DNA of 64,000 nt, taken from contig NZ_JAAOXD010000007.1 of NCBI RefSeq assembly GCF_014694315.1, positions 102,825 to 166,824 of the forward strand, given 5' to 3'. The notes beneath the pieces are model-generated. The model was given only the letters and a program-made list of their open reading frames with translations, ran no database searches and was not told the DNA's origin. Position numbers and translations under genes: made by a program. The stretch's first letter is position 1, and every line of letters starts with the position of its first letter. Source of the DNA: Arthrobacter ipis. GTDB lineage: Bacteria; Actinomycetota; Actinomycetes; Actinomycetales; Micrococcaceae. Of the stretch, positions 1-8,909 are shown one piece after another.

Positions 1-1
1 G

Positions 2-487
2 GCCCGCCCTGCTCCCGCGTTAGCACAGCCCGCGCCCGGACGGCCGGCACCCGCCCCCGCGCCGGCGCCAGCGCCCGTTCAACCGGCGCCGGTTCAGCCT
101 GCCCCCTCCCCCGGCGGTTCAAACCAGGCGGCCATTTCGGTGGCGATGGGCAAGGTGGGGTCCCCGTACTTCTATCAATATGGCGGCACGGGCGCGTACG
201 GCTTCGACTGTTCGGGCCTGGTCCAGAACGCGTTCGCGGCCATCGGGAAGCAACTTCCGCGCACGGCTGCGGAGCAGTTCGCCCAGGCGCCCGTCCACGT
301 GCCGCTGTCCCAGGCGCAGCCCGGTGATCTGCTGGTTTGGGGATCGGCGCCCGGTTTCTACCATGTGGCGATCTACCTCGGCGGCGGCAAGGTAGTTCAG
401 GCGCTGAACCCGTCTGCGGGCATCACCGTGACGGAGCTGAGCATGATGGCCGGCATGCAGCTCCACCCGGTCGCTGCGCGGTACTAG
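2..487 (+). CDS. NlpC/P60-family cell-wall peptidase, C-terminal part
   Basis: The 5' end lies outside the window; 161 residues are visible. The first ~40 are a Pro/Ala-rich linker of the kind that tethers a peptidase domain to an N-terminal wall-binding or coiled-coil region. The rest is a complete NlpC/P60 (C40) domain that hydrolyses D-Glu/meso-DAP or similar bonds in peptidoglycan stem peptides. The catalytic Cys is in FDCSGLVQ (codon at 209-211) and the catalytic His in FYHVAIYLG (codon at 362-364); the PGDLLVWG strand precedes the His. The protein is presumably secreted, but the signal peptide is not visible. It ends at TAG, shortly before a convergent gene. Confidence 0.93.
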   Translation, partial: ARPAPALAQPAPGRPAPAPAPAPAPVQPAPVQPAPSPGGSNQAAISVAMGKVGSPYFYQYGGTGAYGFDCSGLVQNAFAAIGKQLPRTAAEQFAQAPVHVPLSQAQPGDLLVWGSAPGFYHVAIYLGGGKVVQALNPSAGITVTELSMMAGMQLHPVAARY

Positions 488-538
488 CTCGGCCCGCCAC
501 TAACCCCCGAGACCGGAAACCGCTGCTCGGGGAAACCG

Positions 539-1549
539 CTAGGACAGCACATCCTTGCTAACGAACCTGCCGTACGCGAGCGCGCCGAACGCTGCGATGT
601 AGCCCGCCTGCAACAGCGCATTGTCACCGAACGAATCCCAGCCGATGGGTTGGCGAAGCAGGTCTGCGAAGCCGAACCAGTGGTGCGTGAACAGCCACGG
701 GTGCAGCCACTCCAGCTGGGGCAGCTGGTCGAGCACCTGGGAAACGACGGACAGGACAATCGTGGCGGCCATGGCGCCGACAGGCACGTCGGTCAGTGTG
801 GACAGAAACAGCCCGATGGCCGACAAACCGAGCAGCGACACAGCCTGATAAGCGGCGATCAGCAGCATCCTCACCAGCGCCTCATCCGGTTCCACAAGGT
901 CGCCCGAGAGCAGTGCCACCGGACCCACTGGGAAGAGCACCCAGCCAATGCCCGCGCCGGCGAGCGCCACTGCGAGCGGAGCGGAAATACAGAACACAGC
1001 AGCCCCGGCATACTTCACCAGCAGCAGGCGCACCCTGCCGGCCGGCGCCACCAGCAGGTATCGCAGCGTGCCCAGTCCGGCTTCCCCGGCAATGGTGTCC
1101 CCCGCGACCACGCCAATGGTCAGCGGGAGGAACAGCGGAACGGAAACCAGCATCGCGGTGACGGCCACGAACAGGCCGTTCTGGCTGATCCGGTCAAGGA
1201 ACGCCGGCCCCCTCCCCGCGGGAACGGCTGAGGAAACGCGGACGACGACGGCGATCACCACCGGGATGGCGGCCAGCGCCAGGAGCATGGCCTGGGTCCT
1301 GCGACGGCGGAACAGCTGCTTCAGCTCCGAAGCGAGCAGCGAACCGCTGGACGGCCGGCGCCTGGTACCCGGCGCCGGGCCGTCCCGCACGGTGAGCCGC
1401 TGCACCGCCGGTTCCAGCGCCGCCGGCCCGTGTCCATCCGGTTGCTGCACTGCGGGCTCCTGCGGTGCGGGCTCCTGCGCTGCGGGCTCCGCAGCTTCCG
1501 GTTCCGGCATTGCTGCCCCCTGTGCCGCCGGCCGATCACTGTGCGACAT
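539..1549 (-). CDS. ABC-2 type transporter permease
   Basis: 336 residues. The first ~60 are a low-complexity, Pro/Glu/Gln/Ala-rich cytoplasmic tail built from short repeats such as PAAQEPAPQEPAV. Then comes a basic stretch (FRRRRTQ) and about six hydrophobic segments typical of ABC-2 export permeases. The start is the ATG at 1549, which has a strong GGGGAGGG ribosome site inside the upstream ATPase gene and overlaps it by 14 bases. With the adjacent ATPase it forms an exporter of unknown substrate. A second in-frame ATG 13 codons later is a possible alternative start. Confidence 0.9.
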   Translation of the reverse strand: MSHSDRPAAQGAAMPEPEAAEPAAQEPAPQEPAVQQPDGHGPAALEPAVQRLTVRDGPAPGTRRRPSSGSLLASELKQLFRRRRTQAMLLALAAIPVVIAVVVRVSSAVPAGRGPAFLDRISQNGLFVAVTAMLVSVPLFLPLTIGVVAGDTIAGEAGLGTLRYLLVAPAGRVRLLLVKYAGAAVFCISAPLAVALAGAGIGWVLFPVGPVALLSGDLVEPDEALVRMLLIAAYQAVSLLGLSAIGLFLSTLTDVPVGAMAATIVLSVVSQVLDQLPQLEWLHPWLFTHHWFGFADLLRQPIGWDSFGDNALLQAGYIAAFGALAYGRFVSKDVLS

Positions 1550-2576
1550 CGAAGCCCTCCCCCGTCAAAGCCACAAAGCGGTCCTCCAGGCTGCCACGCT
1601 CCACGGTGAACCCGCGCACGCGTACGCCGTCCGCCACGAGGGCAGCGACTATCGCCTCCGGCGCCACGCCTCCGTTGGCGGCTGGGAGCCCAGCCATGCC
1701 ATCAAACCCGGCGCCACCGGAGAGCCCTGCTGTCCGTTCAAACCCTGCCCCAATAGGCAGGCTGGAGGTAATGACGGCATCCACTCCGTCTGGATGACCC
1801 ACAACCGGGGACAGACCGAACCGCACCAAAACGCCCGAGGCCGAACCGGCGTCGGGCGTCACCAGGCGGAGCTGCGTGGTGCCCGACTCGCGCAGTCCGG
1901 CCAGGGGCCCCTGGGCCACCAGCCTTCCGGCGCTCATGATGGCCGCATGGGTGCAGATCTGCTCCACTTCGGCCAGCAGGTGGCTGGAGACGAACACGGT
2001 GGCGCCGTCAGCGGCGAGGGACCGGACCAGGTTCCGCACCTCCCGCGTGCCCTGCGGATCCAGCCCATTGGTCGGTTCGTCCAGCACCAGCAATTCGCGC
2101 CTTGCCAGCAGCGCGTTGGCTATCCCCAGCCGTTGCTTCATGCCGAGGGAGTAAGCCCGCACCTTCTTGCGGGCGGCATGGGAAAGACCCACGCGTTCCA
2201 GTGCTTCAGCCACCCGGGCACGGCGGGTGGCCGGCGCGGCGTGGCGGTCCGCAGCATCAAAGCGGTGCAGATTTGCCGCACCCGAAAGGAAAGGATAGAA
2301 AGCAGGCCCCTCCACCAGCGCACCGACCCTGGGCAGGACCTCATCCAGCTGCCGCGGCATGTCCAACCCCAGGACCCTGACCTCGCCCGCGGTCGGCGCG
2401 GCGAGGCCGAGCATCATGCGGATAGTGGTGGTCTTGCCTGATCCGTTGGGCCCGAGGAAGCCGAAAACAGAGCCGCGCGGCACGGCCAGATCGATGCTGT
2501 TGACCGCCAGCTGGTGGCCGAACCGCTTGCTCAGCCCTTTCGTCTCGAGCGCAAGAGCGCGGCCAGCGGCTGTCAC
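1536..2576 (-). CDS. ABC transporter ATP-binding protein
   Basis: 346 residues. The N-terminal ~220 form a standard ATPase: Walker A GPNGSGKTTT, signature YSLGMKQRLGIANALL and Walker B LLVLDEPTNGLDP, followed by a switch His in SSHLLAEVEQ. The GMKQRLG signature is typical of drug/antibiotic-type (DrrA/CcmA) exporters. The C-terminal ~120 residues are a variable accessory domain. Its ATG overlaps the stop of the upstream LolA-like gene (ATGA), and its own 3' end overlaps the permease start, so all three should be translated together. The substrate is not predictable. Confidence 0.93.
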   Translation of the reverse strand: MTAAGRALALETKGLSKRFGHQLAVNSIDLAVPRGSVFGFLGPNGSGKTTTIRMMLGLAAPTAGEVRVLGLDMPRQLDEVLPRVGALVEGPAFYPFLSGAANLHRFDAADRHAAPATRRARVAEALERVGLSHAARKKVRAYSLGMKQRLGIANALLARRELLVLDEPTNGLDPQGTREVRNLVRSLAADGATVFVSSHLLAEVEQICTHAAIMSAGRLVAQGPLAGLRESGTTQLRLVTPDAGSASGVLVRFGLSPVVGHPDGVDAVITSSLPIGAGFERTAGLSGGAGFDGMAGLPAANGGVAPEAIVAALVADGVRVRGFTVERGSLEDRFVALTGEGFDVAQ

Positions 2577-3745
2577 CTCGCGGCAGCGGCGGCCTGGAGC
2601 CGCTCCAGGGGCACGGAACCAACGAACGTCCGGCCGTCGTCGGTCAGCAGGACATTAACCAGTGATGTGGAGATAGCCCGCCCGCCCTGGACGGTCACGG
2701 TCGCCTGGCGAAGCAGGGGATCATTGAGCAGCCGGTCGACTGATTGCTTCCCAGACTCGCGGGACTCGGACGGCGCAGAAGCGGAGGGGGCCGGAATGCC
2801 GACGATCCGTTCCCACCCGGAGCCGGTGACGGTGGGGGCGTGCCCGCGCCGGTCCTTATTGTCCGTGCTCCTGCCAGCCAGGTTCTTGTCAGCCAGATCC
2901 TTGTGGGCCCGGTTCTTGTCGGCTTGGCCATTCGTGCCGTTGGGCTTTGCCGGCACCGCAAGTTCCTTCACCGAGGCACCCGGCGGCGGCGAGAAGTTGA
3001 ACAAAGCCGGATCGGGAGCCCCAAGTGTCAGGCTGGAGAAAGCGGTACGGAACGCAGGCTCCTGCTGCCCGCGGGCCCGTACCTCCACGCTCAGCGGCAT
3101 GCCGTTCTCACCGTCCACGGCCACTGCCACTGAGCCCACCAGGGTGACGTCCGAGCGCGGCGTGAGAACCAGGCTGTATGCCGCCCTGCCTGCCACCTCG
3201 GTGTCTTCGGCCACCGCTACTTCGGTGCTGTTGTCCAGCTTGCCAAGCATCTTCGCAGCCAGTTCCTCCGGCGTTGCCACACCTGCCGGCATGTCATGGC
3301 TGCGGGCCTCCTTCGACGCCGCAGCCGGAAGCGTGACGTGGGTGGCCGTGTTGTCCTTCGAGTTGTACAGCCACAGCTCATTGCCCTGCCGGACGGCGTC
3401 GCGCTCGGCCATCCGGTCCATCACCTGCATGCGGGCCTTGGTTGGTCCGTCGACGTAGACGCGGGCGCTGTGCGGCCCGGTCAGCAGCTCGGCGAGGGAA
3501 CCCGTCCCCGCACCCGAGGTGGGCCCTACCTGCGGGACATCCGGCAGGCCGAGTTCGGAGGACTGCTCCAGCGTGCCGGAGAAGGACTTAGTCTGGTGGT
3601 GTCCGATCATCGCCAGCACCTGGGCGGGTGTCTTCTCTGGCAACGGATCCCGGGCGCTCGCGGGCAAGGACCCCGCCAGGACTCCCGCAGCTATCACAGC
3701 AGGTACGGCCACGGCGGGTGTCCACCGCAGCCAGGTCGCAGTCAT
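2573..3745 (-). CDS. LolA-like/sigma-E-regulator-type secreted protein
   Basis: 390 residues with an N-terminal signal/anchor segment (TPAVAVPAVIAAGVLAG, ending SLPASA). The body resembles the LolA/RseB-like beta fold common in actinobacteria beside ABC-2 exporters: periplasm-facing lipid- or lipoprotein-binding proteins. Visible pieces include KTPAQVLAMIG and SFSGTLEQSSELGLP near the N-terminus and LVLTPRSDVTLVGSVAVAVD further in. Around residue 280 there is a charged linker with repeated ADKN/KDL units, encoded by imperfect 15-base repeats. It is first in the operon with the ABC ATPase (4-base overlap), so it may present a lipid or lipoprotein to the exporter or sense its action; that link is inference. 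A GGAG site precedes the ATG. Confidence 0.75.
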   Translation of the reverse strand: MTATWLRWTPAVAVPAVIAAGVLAGSLPASARDPLPEKTPAQVLAMIGHHQTKSFSGTLEQSSELGLPDVPQVGPTSGAGTGSLAELLTGPHSARVYVDGPTKARMQVMDRMAERDAVRQGNELWLYNSKDNTATHVTLPAAASKEARSHDMPAGVATPEELAAKMLGKLDNSTEVAVAEDTEVAGRAAYSLVLTPRSDVTLVGSVAVAVDGENGMPLSVEVRARGQQEPAFRTAFSSLTLGAPDPALFNFSPPPGASVKELAVPAKPNGTNGQADKNRAHKDLADKNLAGRSTDNKDRRGHAPTVTGSGWERIVGIPAPSASAPSESRESGKQSVDRLLNDPLLRQATVTVQGGRAISTSLVNVLLTDDGRTFVGSVPLERLQAAAAAR

Positions 3746-3898
3746 GTCAACTCCGCTCCGACGTCGCAGCTCATACCCTCAGGGTACGCCTCGGCCTCCC
3801 ATGTGGCAGCCCCCGGCCGGGCTGTCCGCTTTCCCTGTCGCGCCCAGTGGGCCAGACTGGGTGGGACGCCGTTTTCCAGCTTCCAGGAGCCTTCGCCA

Positions 3899-4558
3899 AT
3901 GCGCATTCCCGGTGCCACATCCAGTCCGGCCGACGAACTGACAGGCATCGTGGGCTTCGCCGCCCAAGCCATCGATGCGCTCGGGGAATGGGGTGTGGGA
4001 CTCTTTACTTTCCTTGAGACGGTGTTTCCGCCGATTCCCAGCGAAGTGATTCTTCCGCTCGCCGGGTTCCTGACCCGGCAGGGATCCCTCAACCTGGCCC
4101 TGGTCTTCGTGACCAGCACGCTGGGGGCGTATCTGGGCGCTCTCGCGCTGTATTTCCTGGGCGCGAAGGTGGGGCTGGAGCGTTCGATCCGCTGGCTGTC
4201 GAAGCTACCGCTGGTGGACCGGGAGGACTTCGAGCACGCGGACGCCTGGTTCCGCCGCCACGGCAGGTCGGCGATTTTCTTCGGCCGGCTGCTGCCCGGC
4301 GTGCGGAGCCTCATTTCGTTGCCTGCGGGCGCCGAGAGGATGCACCTGGGCACCTTCAGCATTTTCACCATTGCCGGCAGCGGCATCTGGAACGGCGTGC
4401 TAATCGGCTTCGGCGTACTGCTGGGCCGGCAATACGCAATGGTGGAGCAATACTCCCGCTACCTCAACTACGCCGTCTACGCCGCCCTGGCCCTCTTTGT
4501 GGTCTGGCTCTTTGTCCGGCACATCCGGCGCGGGAAGCCGGCACAGGACCGGAAGTAG
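3899..4558 (+). CDS. DedA/SNARE-associated family membrane protein
   Basis: 219 residues from an ATG preceded by AGGAG at 3885-3889; the open frame extends further upstream but without family similarity. DedA hallmarks: ETVFPPIPSEVILPLAGFL near residue 40, the FFGRLLPGVRSLISLPAG motif near residue 130 with the conserved Arg and Pro, and a closing hydrophobic pair. DedA proteins are flippases or transporters linked to lipid-carrier recycling (undecaprenyl phosphate, phosphatidylethanolamine) and membrane potential. About five membrane segments. It is transcribed divergently from the LolA-like gene and ends convergently with the next gene. Confidence 0.93.
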   Translation: MRIPGATSSPADELTGIVGFAAQAIDALGEWGVGLFTFLETVFPPIPSEVILPLAGFLTRQGSLNLALVFVTSTLGAYLGALALYFLGAKVGLERSIRWLSKLPLVDREDFEHADAWFRRHGRSAIFFGRLLPGVRSLISLPAGAERMHLGTFSIFTIAGSGIWNGVLIGFGVLLGRQYAMVEQYSRYLNYAVYAALALFVVWLFVRHIRRGKPAQDRK

Positions 4559-4628
4559 CCCCCGGCTTCAAGGCAGCGCACTAGCCGCCCCGACCTCCGG
4601 CAGCCGCCAACCCCAGCCGCCACAGCCC

Positions 4629-7385
4629 TCAGGCGCCGGGCACCACGGTGCCGGCGCCGCCGTCGACCGTCACTTCCTGTCCAGTCCGGAGCAGCGAGGT
4701 GGCGTCAGCGACGCCCACCACGGCGGGGATGCCGTACTCCCGGGCCACCACGGCGCCGTGGGAGTTGGGGCCGCCCATCTCCATCACCAGGCCGCCTGCC
4801 GTGAGGAACAGCGGGGTCCAGCCCGGATCGGTGGACGGCGCCACAAGGATTTCCCCCGGTTCCAGGTGGGCACCCACGGGTTCGAGGATGACACGTGCCG
4901 GCGCCGTCACCGTCCCCGCCGACGCCGGGCTCCCGGACAGTGCCCCGGCGGCGGTTCCGACGGCGGTAAGCAACGTTTCCGGTTCCGTTCCGTCCGAGAG
5001 CAGCATCCTCGGGATGTGGCGCCGCTCCAGTTCCAGGTAATAGGCCCCCTGCCGCTGTGCCACGAGATCCTGCATGTCCGCACCATCCAGCGCCCGGTGA
5101 GCTTCGGCAAGGTTTAGGAAGAAGATGTCCTCTGCCCGGGCGAGCCGTTTCTGTTCCGCCAGCACGGCTCCGACTTCGGCCAGCTGCTTCCGGACCTCCG
5201 CCAGTGCCAGGACGATCTGGAACTTGGGAAGTTCACGCAGCCCGGCGAAGAGCCGCGCCCGCCGCAGGGCCGCTCGGACGGCCACGGCGCGGAGGCGTCC
5301 CCTCGAACGGGCCTCGGCCACCAGCCGCTCAATCTGTGCATCTGCTTCGGCTGCTGCCTGGCTGAACTGGCGGTCAGGGGCCCGGTCCGGGTCCTCCAGC
5401 CGGAGGTAGTTCATCAGGACGCCAAGAATATGGGTGGGGTCGTCCCGCCAGCGGGGCATGCCGACGTCAATCTCGGCCACAGCCCGGTGCCCGTACCGCG
5501 CCAGGAATCCTGCCACGCCGGTCTGGGCTGCGGCCGGCAAGTCGCCCGCGGCGAAGCGCTGTGCCAGCACCGTGGGGGGATGCCCCGTAAGTACGGCCAG
5601 CGATTCCGCGTCGGACTTGATCGCCGTGGCGACCCGCCACAGCTCGAGGTCCATCTCGGTGGTCACGTTGTTGGGCAGGCCGCGGAGGACAGGCTGCAGG
5701 TCGGTGTTTCTGCTTCCTGCGGTGCCACCCTCGCGGCCGCCGTCCTCGCCGGCACCAAAGAGTCGGCCGGCGCCCAGGAGTTTCCCGGCGAGGCCGAGCA
5801 TGGCGAAGCCCAGGCCGGCAAGCGGGAGCACGGCCGGCAGGTTGGGGAAGAGCCGCGACAGTATGCCCTCGGCATGGTTAAGCCGCGCGCGCGGGGAAGC
5901 ACCCTGGGGCAGTTCCAGCGCCGCGTTGAACTCCGTGGTGAAGCGGTCGAGGCGTTTGAGGGCCGCCTCAGGACGGACCAGCGCCCGGATCGCTGCTTCC
6001 GGCACGCGGGCCCGGGCAGCTATGGGAAGCACGTGCTTGAGGAGGTCCCACGGTGTGCGGCGGGTGATCGATAGGCGCGGGTCGTCGAACACGCTGCGCA
6101 GGACTTTTGCGGAGCGCGCCTCCATGACGTCAAAGACCCGGGGAATGATCCGGCGGCCCACGGCGCTCCGGGCGGCTGCGGTCAGGTCAATGAAGATGCG
6201 CTCTCCGGCTTCGACGTACGGCGGCGGCCCGCTGCGGGGGTCCGGAACGTCGAAGCCCGCAGCGGCAGCAACTGATGAGCCGATCCGCCGGAGGGCGGCA
6301 AGTCCCATCGGAGTCAGCGGCCGGGTAAGGCCCTGGGCGAGGCTGAAGCACAGGTAGACACGCAGGTCCTCCCCCGGGCCGGGCCGTTCCTGCTCTTTCT
6401 CCGGGAGGGTTGCCTTCTCCGGCAGCGGGTACAGCGTGGTGATGGGCCGCGACTGGGTCAGCCAAATCTTTCCGGCGACGTCGAGCGCCCACTCGGTGTC
6501 CTGCGGGGCGCCGTAGTGGGCCTCGGCCTTGCTCCCCAGCGCCGTGAGTTCCCGGATCTGCGCGTCGGTCAGGCACGGCTGGTTTTGCGCGCCCGGGCCG
6601 GGTGCCGTCTGCTCGACGGATTCGGTGCCTCCCGCGGGCAGCGGCCGGACAGCCGTGCGTTTGTCCCCCAACCGGCGCTGCAGGATGGAACCGGATGCGG
6701 TGTCCACCAGGAAATGGTCCGGATTGACGGCGCCCGACACCACTGCCTCGCCAAGCCCTGGGCTGGCGTCGATCACAGCCTCCCGGCGCCTGCCGGTGAC
6801 CGGGTTCGCGGTGAACATCACGCCCGCCGCCTCCGCGTCCACCATCCGTTGAACGACGACGGCGAGTGCCACCGTTGCGGGATCAATGTTCCGGCTGGCG
6901 CGGTATGCCACCGCCCGGTCAGTCCACAGCGAGGCCCAACACTTCCGGACGGCGTCCAGCAGCGCCACAGCGTCTATGACGTTCAGGTATGTGTCCTGCT
7001 GGCCGGCAAAGCTGGCGAAGGTAAGGTCCTCGGCGGTGGCTGAGGACCTCACTGCGACCGGGACGCCGTCCAGCGCCCGGTAGGCCGTAAGCACCTCCCC
7101 GGCGATCGCCGTCGGCAATTCTGCCGAGGTGATCAGGCTGCGGGCCCTGGCGGCCAGTCTGGCCAGGGCTTCGAGATCATCTGCCGGGGTGTCCTGAAGG
7201 ACGCGGTGCACGTCTGCAAGGCCCAGTGGCTCCACGGCCTGGACGTAGGCCTCGGTGGTGAGGCAAAACCCGTCCGGGACCGGGAGGCCAGCCGAGATCA
7301 GCTCGCCAAGGTTGGCAGCCTTGCCGCCGACCTCCGGCAGCATGGAGGCGCTGAGGTCCCCGAGGCCGAGCACCAGGCCGCCCAT
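4629..7385 (-). CDS. PEP-utilising/PPDK-N enzyme, rifampicin-phosphotransferase-like
   Basis: 918 residues with the three-part architecture of rifampicin phosphotransferases and PEP synthases. An N-terminal ATP-binding domain (~1-330) has VGGKAANLGEL, VAVRSSATAEDL and TQSRPITTLYPLPE. A long, mostly helical middle domain follows. A C-terminal swivelling phosphohistidine domain has GGPNSHGAVVAREYG, with the His at about residue 876, 42 residues from the end; that distance and the QSRPITTLYP element fit Listeria-type RPH better than PpsA. It could phosphorylate rifamycins or act as an ordinary PEP synthase-like enzyme, and sequence alone does not decide. It begins 3 bases after the universal stress protein, so the two are co-transcribed. 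I saw no RAE-like palindrome (the rifamycin-associated element of other actinomycetes) upstream. Confidence 0.8.
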   Translation of the reverse strand: MGGLVLGLGDLSASMLPEVGGKAANLGELISAGLPVPDGFCLTTEAYVQAVEPLGLADVHRVLQDTPADDLEALARLAARARSLITSAELPTAIAGEVLTAYRALDGVPVAVRSSATAEDLTFASFAGQQDTYLNVIDAVALLDAVRKCWASLWTDRAVAYRASRNIDPATVALAVVVQRMVDAEAAGVMFTANPVTGRRREAVIDASPGLGEAVVSGAVNPDHFLVDTASGSILQRRLGDKRTAVRPLPAGGTESVEQTAPGPGAQNQPCLTDAQIRELTALGSKAEAHYGAPQDTEWALDVAGKIWLTQSRPITTLYPLPEKATLPEKEQERPGPGEDLRVYLCFSLAQGLTRPLTPMGLAALRRIGSSVAAAAGFDVPDPRSGPPPYVEAGERIFIDLTAAARSAVGRRIIPRVFDVMEARSAKVLRSVFDDPRLSITRRTPWDLLKHVLPIAARARVPEAAIRALVRPEAALKRLDRFTTEFNAALELPQGASPRARLNHAEGILSRLFPNLPAVLPLAGLGFAMLGLAGKLLGAGRLFGAGEDGGREGGTAGSRNTDLQPVLRGLPNNVTTEMDLELWRVATAIKSDAESLAVLTGHPPTVLAQRFAAGDLPAAAQTGVAGFLARYGHRAVAEIDVGMPRWRDDPTHILGVLMNYLRLEDPDRAPDRQFSQAAAEADAQIERLVAEARSRGRLRAVAVRAALRRARLFAGLRELPKFQIVLALAEVRKQLAEVGAVLAEQKRLARAEDIFFLNLAEAHRALDGADMQDLVAQRQGAYYLELERRHIPRMLLSDGTEPETLLTAVGTAAGALSGSPASAGTVTAPARVILEPVGAHLEPGEILVAPSTDPGWTPLFLTAGGLVMEMGGPNSHGAVVAREYGIPAVVGVADATSLLRTGQEVTVDGGAGTVVPGA

Positions 7386-7388
7386 GCG

Positions 7389-8426
7389 CTAAGAGGCGCC
7401 GAGCATCGGTCCGAAGCTGGCGCGGTCGGCGAGCCGGGGGTCGTCCCTGTCCGGCACCACCATTACGGGGCTCTTGGCATGGTGCAGGACGCCGTCCGAC
7501 GTCGACCCCAAAAGCATGCCGGTGAAACCGCCGCGGCCGCGGGTGCCTACGACGATCAGCTCAACATGCCGGCTGGCCTCCACCAGCACATCCACGGGCG
7601 ACCCATCCAGCAGCCGGGTCTCAATGGCCAGCCGCGGGAAATGGCTCTGCAGCCAGGCCACCCCGGCCTTCAGCTGGACCTGGATGTCGGCGAACAGCGC
7701 TTCCCGGTCCAGCGGGGCCGGAACCCAGGCAAGGGAGCCGCTGTACTGCGGCACGGCGCAGATCACGCGCAGCGGCGCACTTAGGCGTTCGGCCTGCTCC
7801 GCGGCTTCCAGGACGGCGACGCGGGCCTGCTCGGACCCGTCCACTCCCACCACGACAGCTTTTTCCACGGGGCCGTGGCCGGCCTTGGCCTGCTCCGCGC
7901 GGATGTGCTTGTCCTGGGTGGTCTCGCCCAAGCGGTCGGAGCAGATCAGCGGAACCGTTACCGTGGGGCATTTGGCGTGGGCGGGGAGCGCGCTGCTCAC
8001 GGAGCCGAGGAGCCGCCCAACAAAGCCACCCCGCCCGCGTGTGCCGAAGACCAGCAGTTCGGCGGTTTCGGACAGGTCGAGCAGTACGCCCGAAGCGTCC
8101 CCGTTCTCGACCGAGGCGCTGACGCTGATGTTGTAGCCGGCCACCTTGTCCACTGCGTGCTGCAGGATGGCCTCCGCGCCCTCGCGGATCACCGAGTCGT
8201 CCACGGTGGCATAGCCGCCGTCGAGTCCGGAGGCGGCAAAGATGGGCACGGAGTAGGCGGTGACGATATGGAGCGGACTACGGCGGCGTTCGGCTTCGCG
8301 GGCGGCCCACACGAGGGCGCACTGGCCGTGGTCCGAACCATCGACGCCGACCACGATTCCTTCGGGTCTCGCGTGCCGGGCACCGCCATCCCGTGCCGGG
8401 TCGGGATGCAATTCGTGTGCGTCCAT
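7389..8426 (-). CDS. Universal stress protein, tandem UspA domains
   Basis: 345 residues containing two UspA folds. Each has the opening VGVDGS strand-loop and the ATP-binding G-x2-G-x9-G(S/T) element: GTRGRGGFVGRLLGSVSS in the first, GTRGRGGFTGMLLGSTSD in the second. Such tandem proteins bind ATP and are commonly induced in stasis or low oxygen in actinobacteria. The start is the ATG at 8426 with GAGGAGG eight bases upstream. It is the first gene of a two-gene unit with the PEP-utilising enzyme (3-base gap), suggesting stress induction of both. Confidence 0.95.
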   Translation of the reverse strand: MDAHELHPDPARDGGARHARPEGIVVGVDGSDHGQCALVWAAREAERRRSPLHIVTAYSVPIFAASGLDGGYATVDDSVIREGAEAILQHAVDKVAGYNISVSASVENGDASGVLLDLSETAELLVFGTRGRGGFVGRLLGSVSSALPAHAKCPTVTVPLICSDRLGETTQDKHIRAEQAKAGHGPVEKAVVVGVDGSEQARVAVLEAAEQAERLSAPLRVICAVPQYSGSLAWVPAPLDREALFADIQVQLKAGVAWLQSHFPRLAIETRLLDGSPVDVLVEASRHVELIVVGTRGRGGFTGMLLGSTSDGVLHHAKSPVMVVPDRDDPRLADRASFGPMLGAS

Positions 8427-8598
8427 GTGGTCCGCCTCCTCGCGATACTGCCTGATGATGCGGCTATTCTGCCAGAAGCAGCCTGTCTAGCCGGCACCGG
8501 CAGGCCGTCCGGTTCCCGGTTACGTACAGCCTGCGCTTAAGAGCAACTATTCTCGGTCCGCGATCTCTTAGCAAGCGGGTCATCCGCGGCTTTTTGGC

Positions 8599-8616
8599 GC
8601 CTTTCGGAAGGCAGTT
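8599..8616 (+). terminator. Small hairpin followed by a T run
   Basis: GCCTT at 8599-8603 pairs with AAGGC at 8608-8612 across a TCGG loop, and AGTTTT follows. It resembles a minimal intrinsic terminator for plus-strand readthrough or a repeat-associated hairpin. The stem is short, so this is tentative. Confidence 0.3.
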
Positions 8617-8625
8617 TTCCTGCCT

Positions 8626-8705
8626 GTTCCGGGTGCTCTTCCGGCACCGCTCCGGGTGCTCTTTCCGCACCGTTCCGGTTGCCCTTTCCGCACTGCTCCG
8701 GGTGC
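8626..8705. repeat. 23-bp tandem repeat, about 3.5 copies
   Basis: Units at 8626-8648, 8649-8671 and 8672-8694, with a partial fourth at 8695-8705. The units differ at a few positions; the shared core is TCCGGGTGCTCTTTCCGCAC. They lie in the upstream region of two divergent genes and do not form a convincing coding frame. They could be a minisatellite or an array of regulator half-sites. Confidence 0.85.
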
Positions 8706-8909
8706 GCCGGTAGCGCCGTGCAAAGCCCCGCAACACAATGCTTCGGATGGGGTATCCAGCGACCGAAAAATTCTGTAATGTCGAGGCACTATCGATCCGG
8801 ATTGTGCCCCATCGCACATCCGGGGATGGCTTGTGTCTGCTTGCTGGGGCAGTGGACTGTGCACGGCGATGATGCCCTGCGCTTCGAAATTCTCGAGGAG
8901 GAAGTTGTA

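Larger units (their letters stand above)
8427..8909. other. Divergent intergenic region with tandem repeats
   Basis: 483 bases between the universal stress protein (minus) and the FAD-binding-like gene (plus). It holds a small hairpin followed by TTTT at 8599-8616, a 23-base tandem repeat at 8626-8705, and the GAGGAGG ribosome site at 8895-8901 for the plus-strand gene. Frames open across the repeats on both strands give only repetitive Arg/Lys/Gly-rich peptides with no family likeness, so I call no gene here. Promoters for both flanking genes must lie in it, but none is clear. Confidence 0.6.

Noticed and set aside
948..2441. A long plus-strand frame across the ABC exporter genes.
   Set aside because: It runs antisense to Walker A/B-containing ATPase and permease genes and shows no recognisable domain.
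4629..7385. Assigning the PEP-utilising protein as phosphoenolpyruvate synthase (ppsA).
   Set aside because: The length, the QSRPITTLYP block and the phospho-His distance from the C-terminus fit rifampicin phosphotransferases better, so a firm ppsA symbol is not justified.
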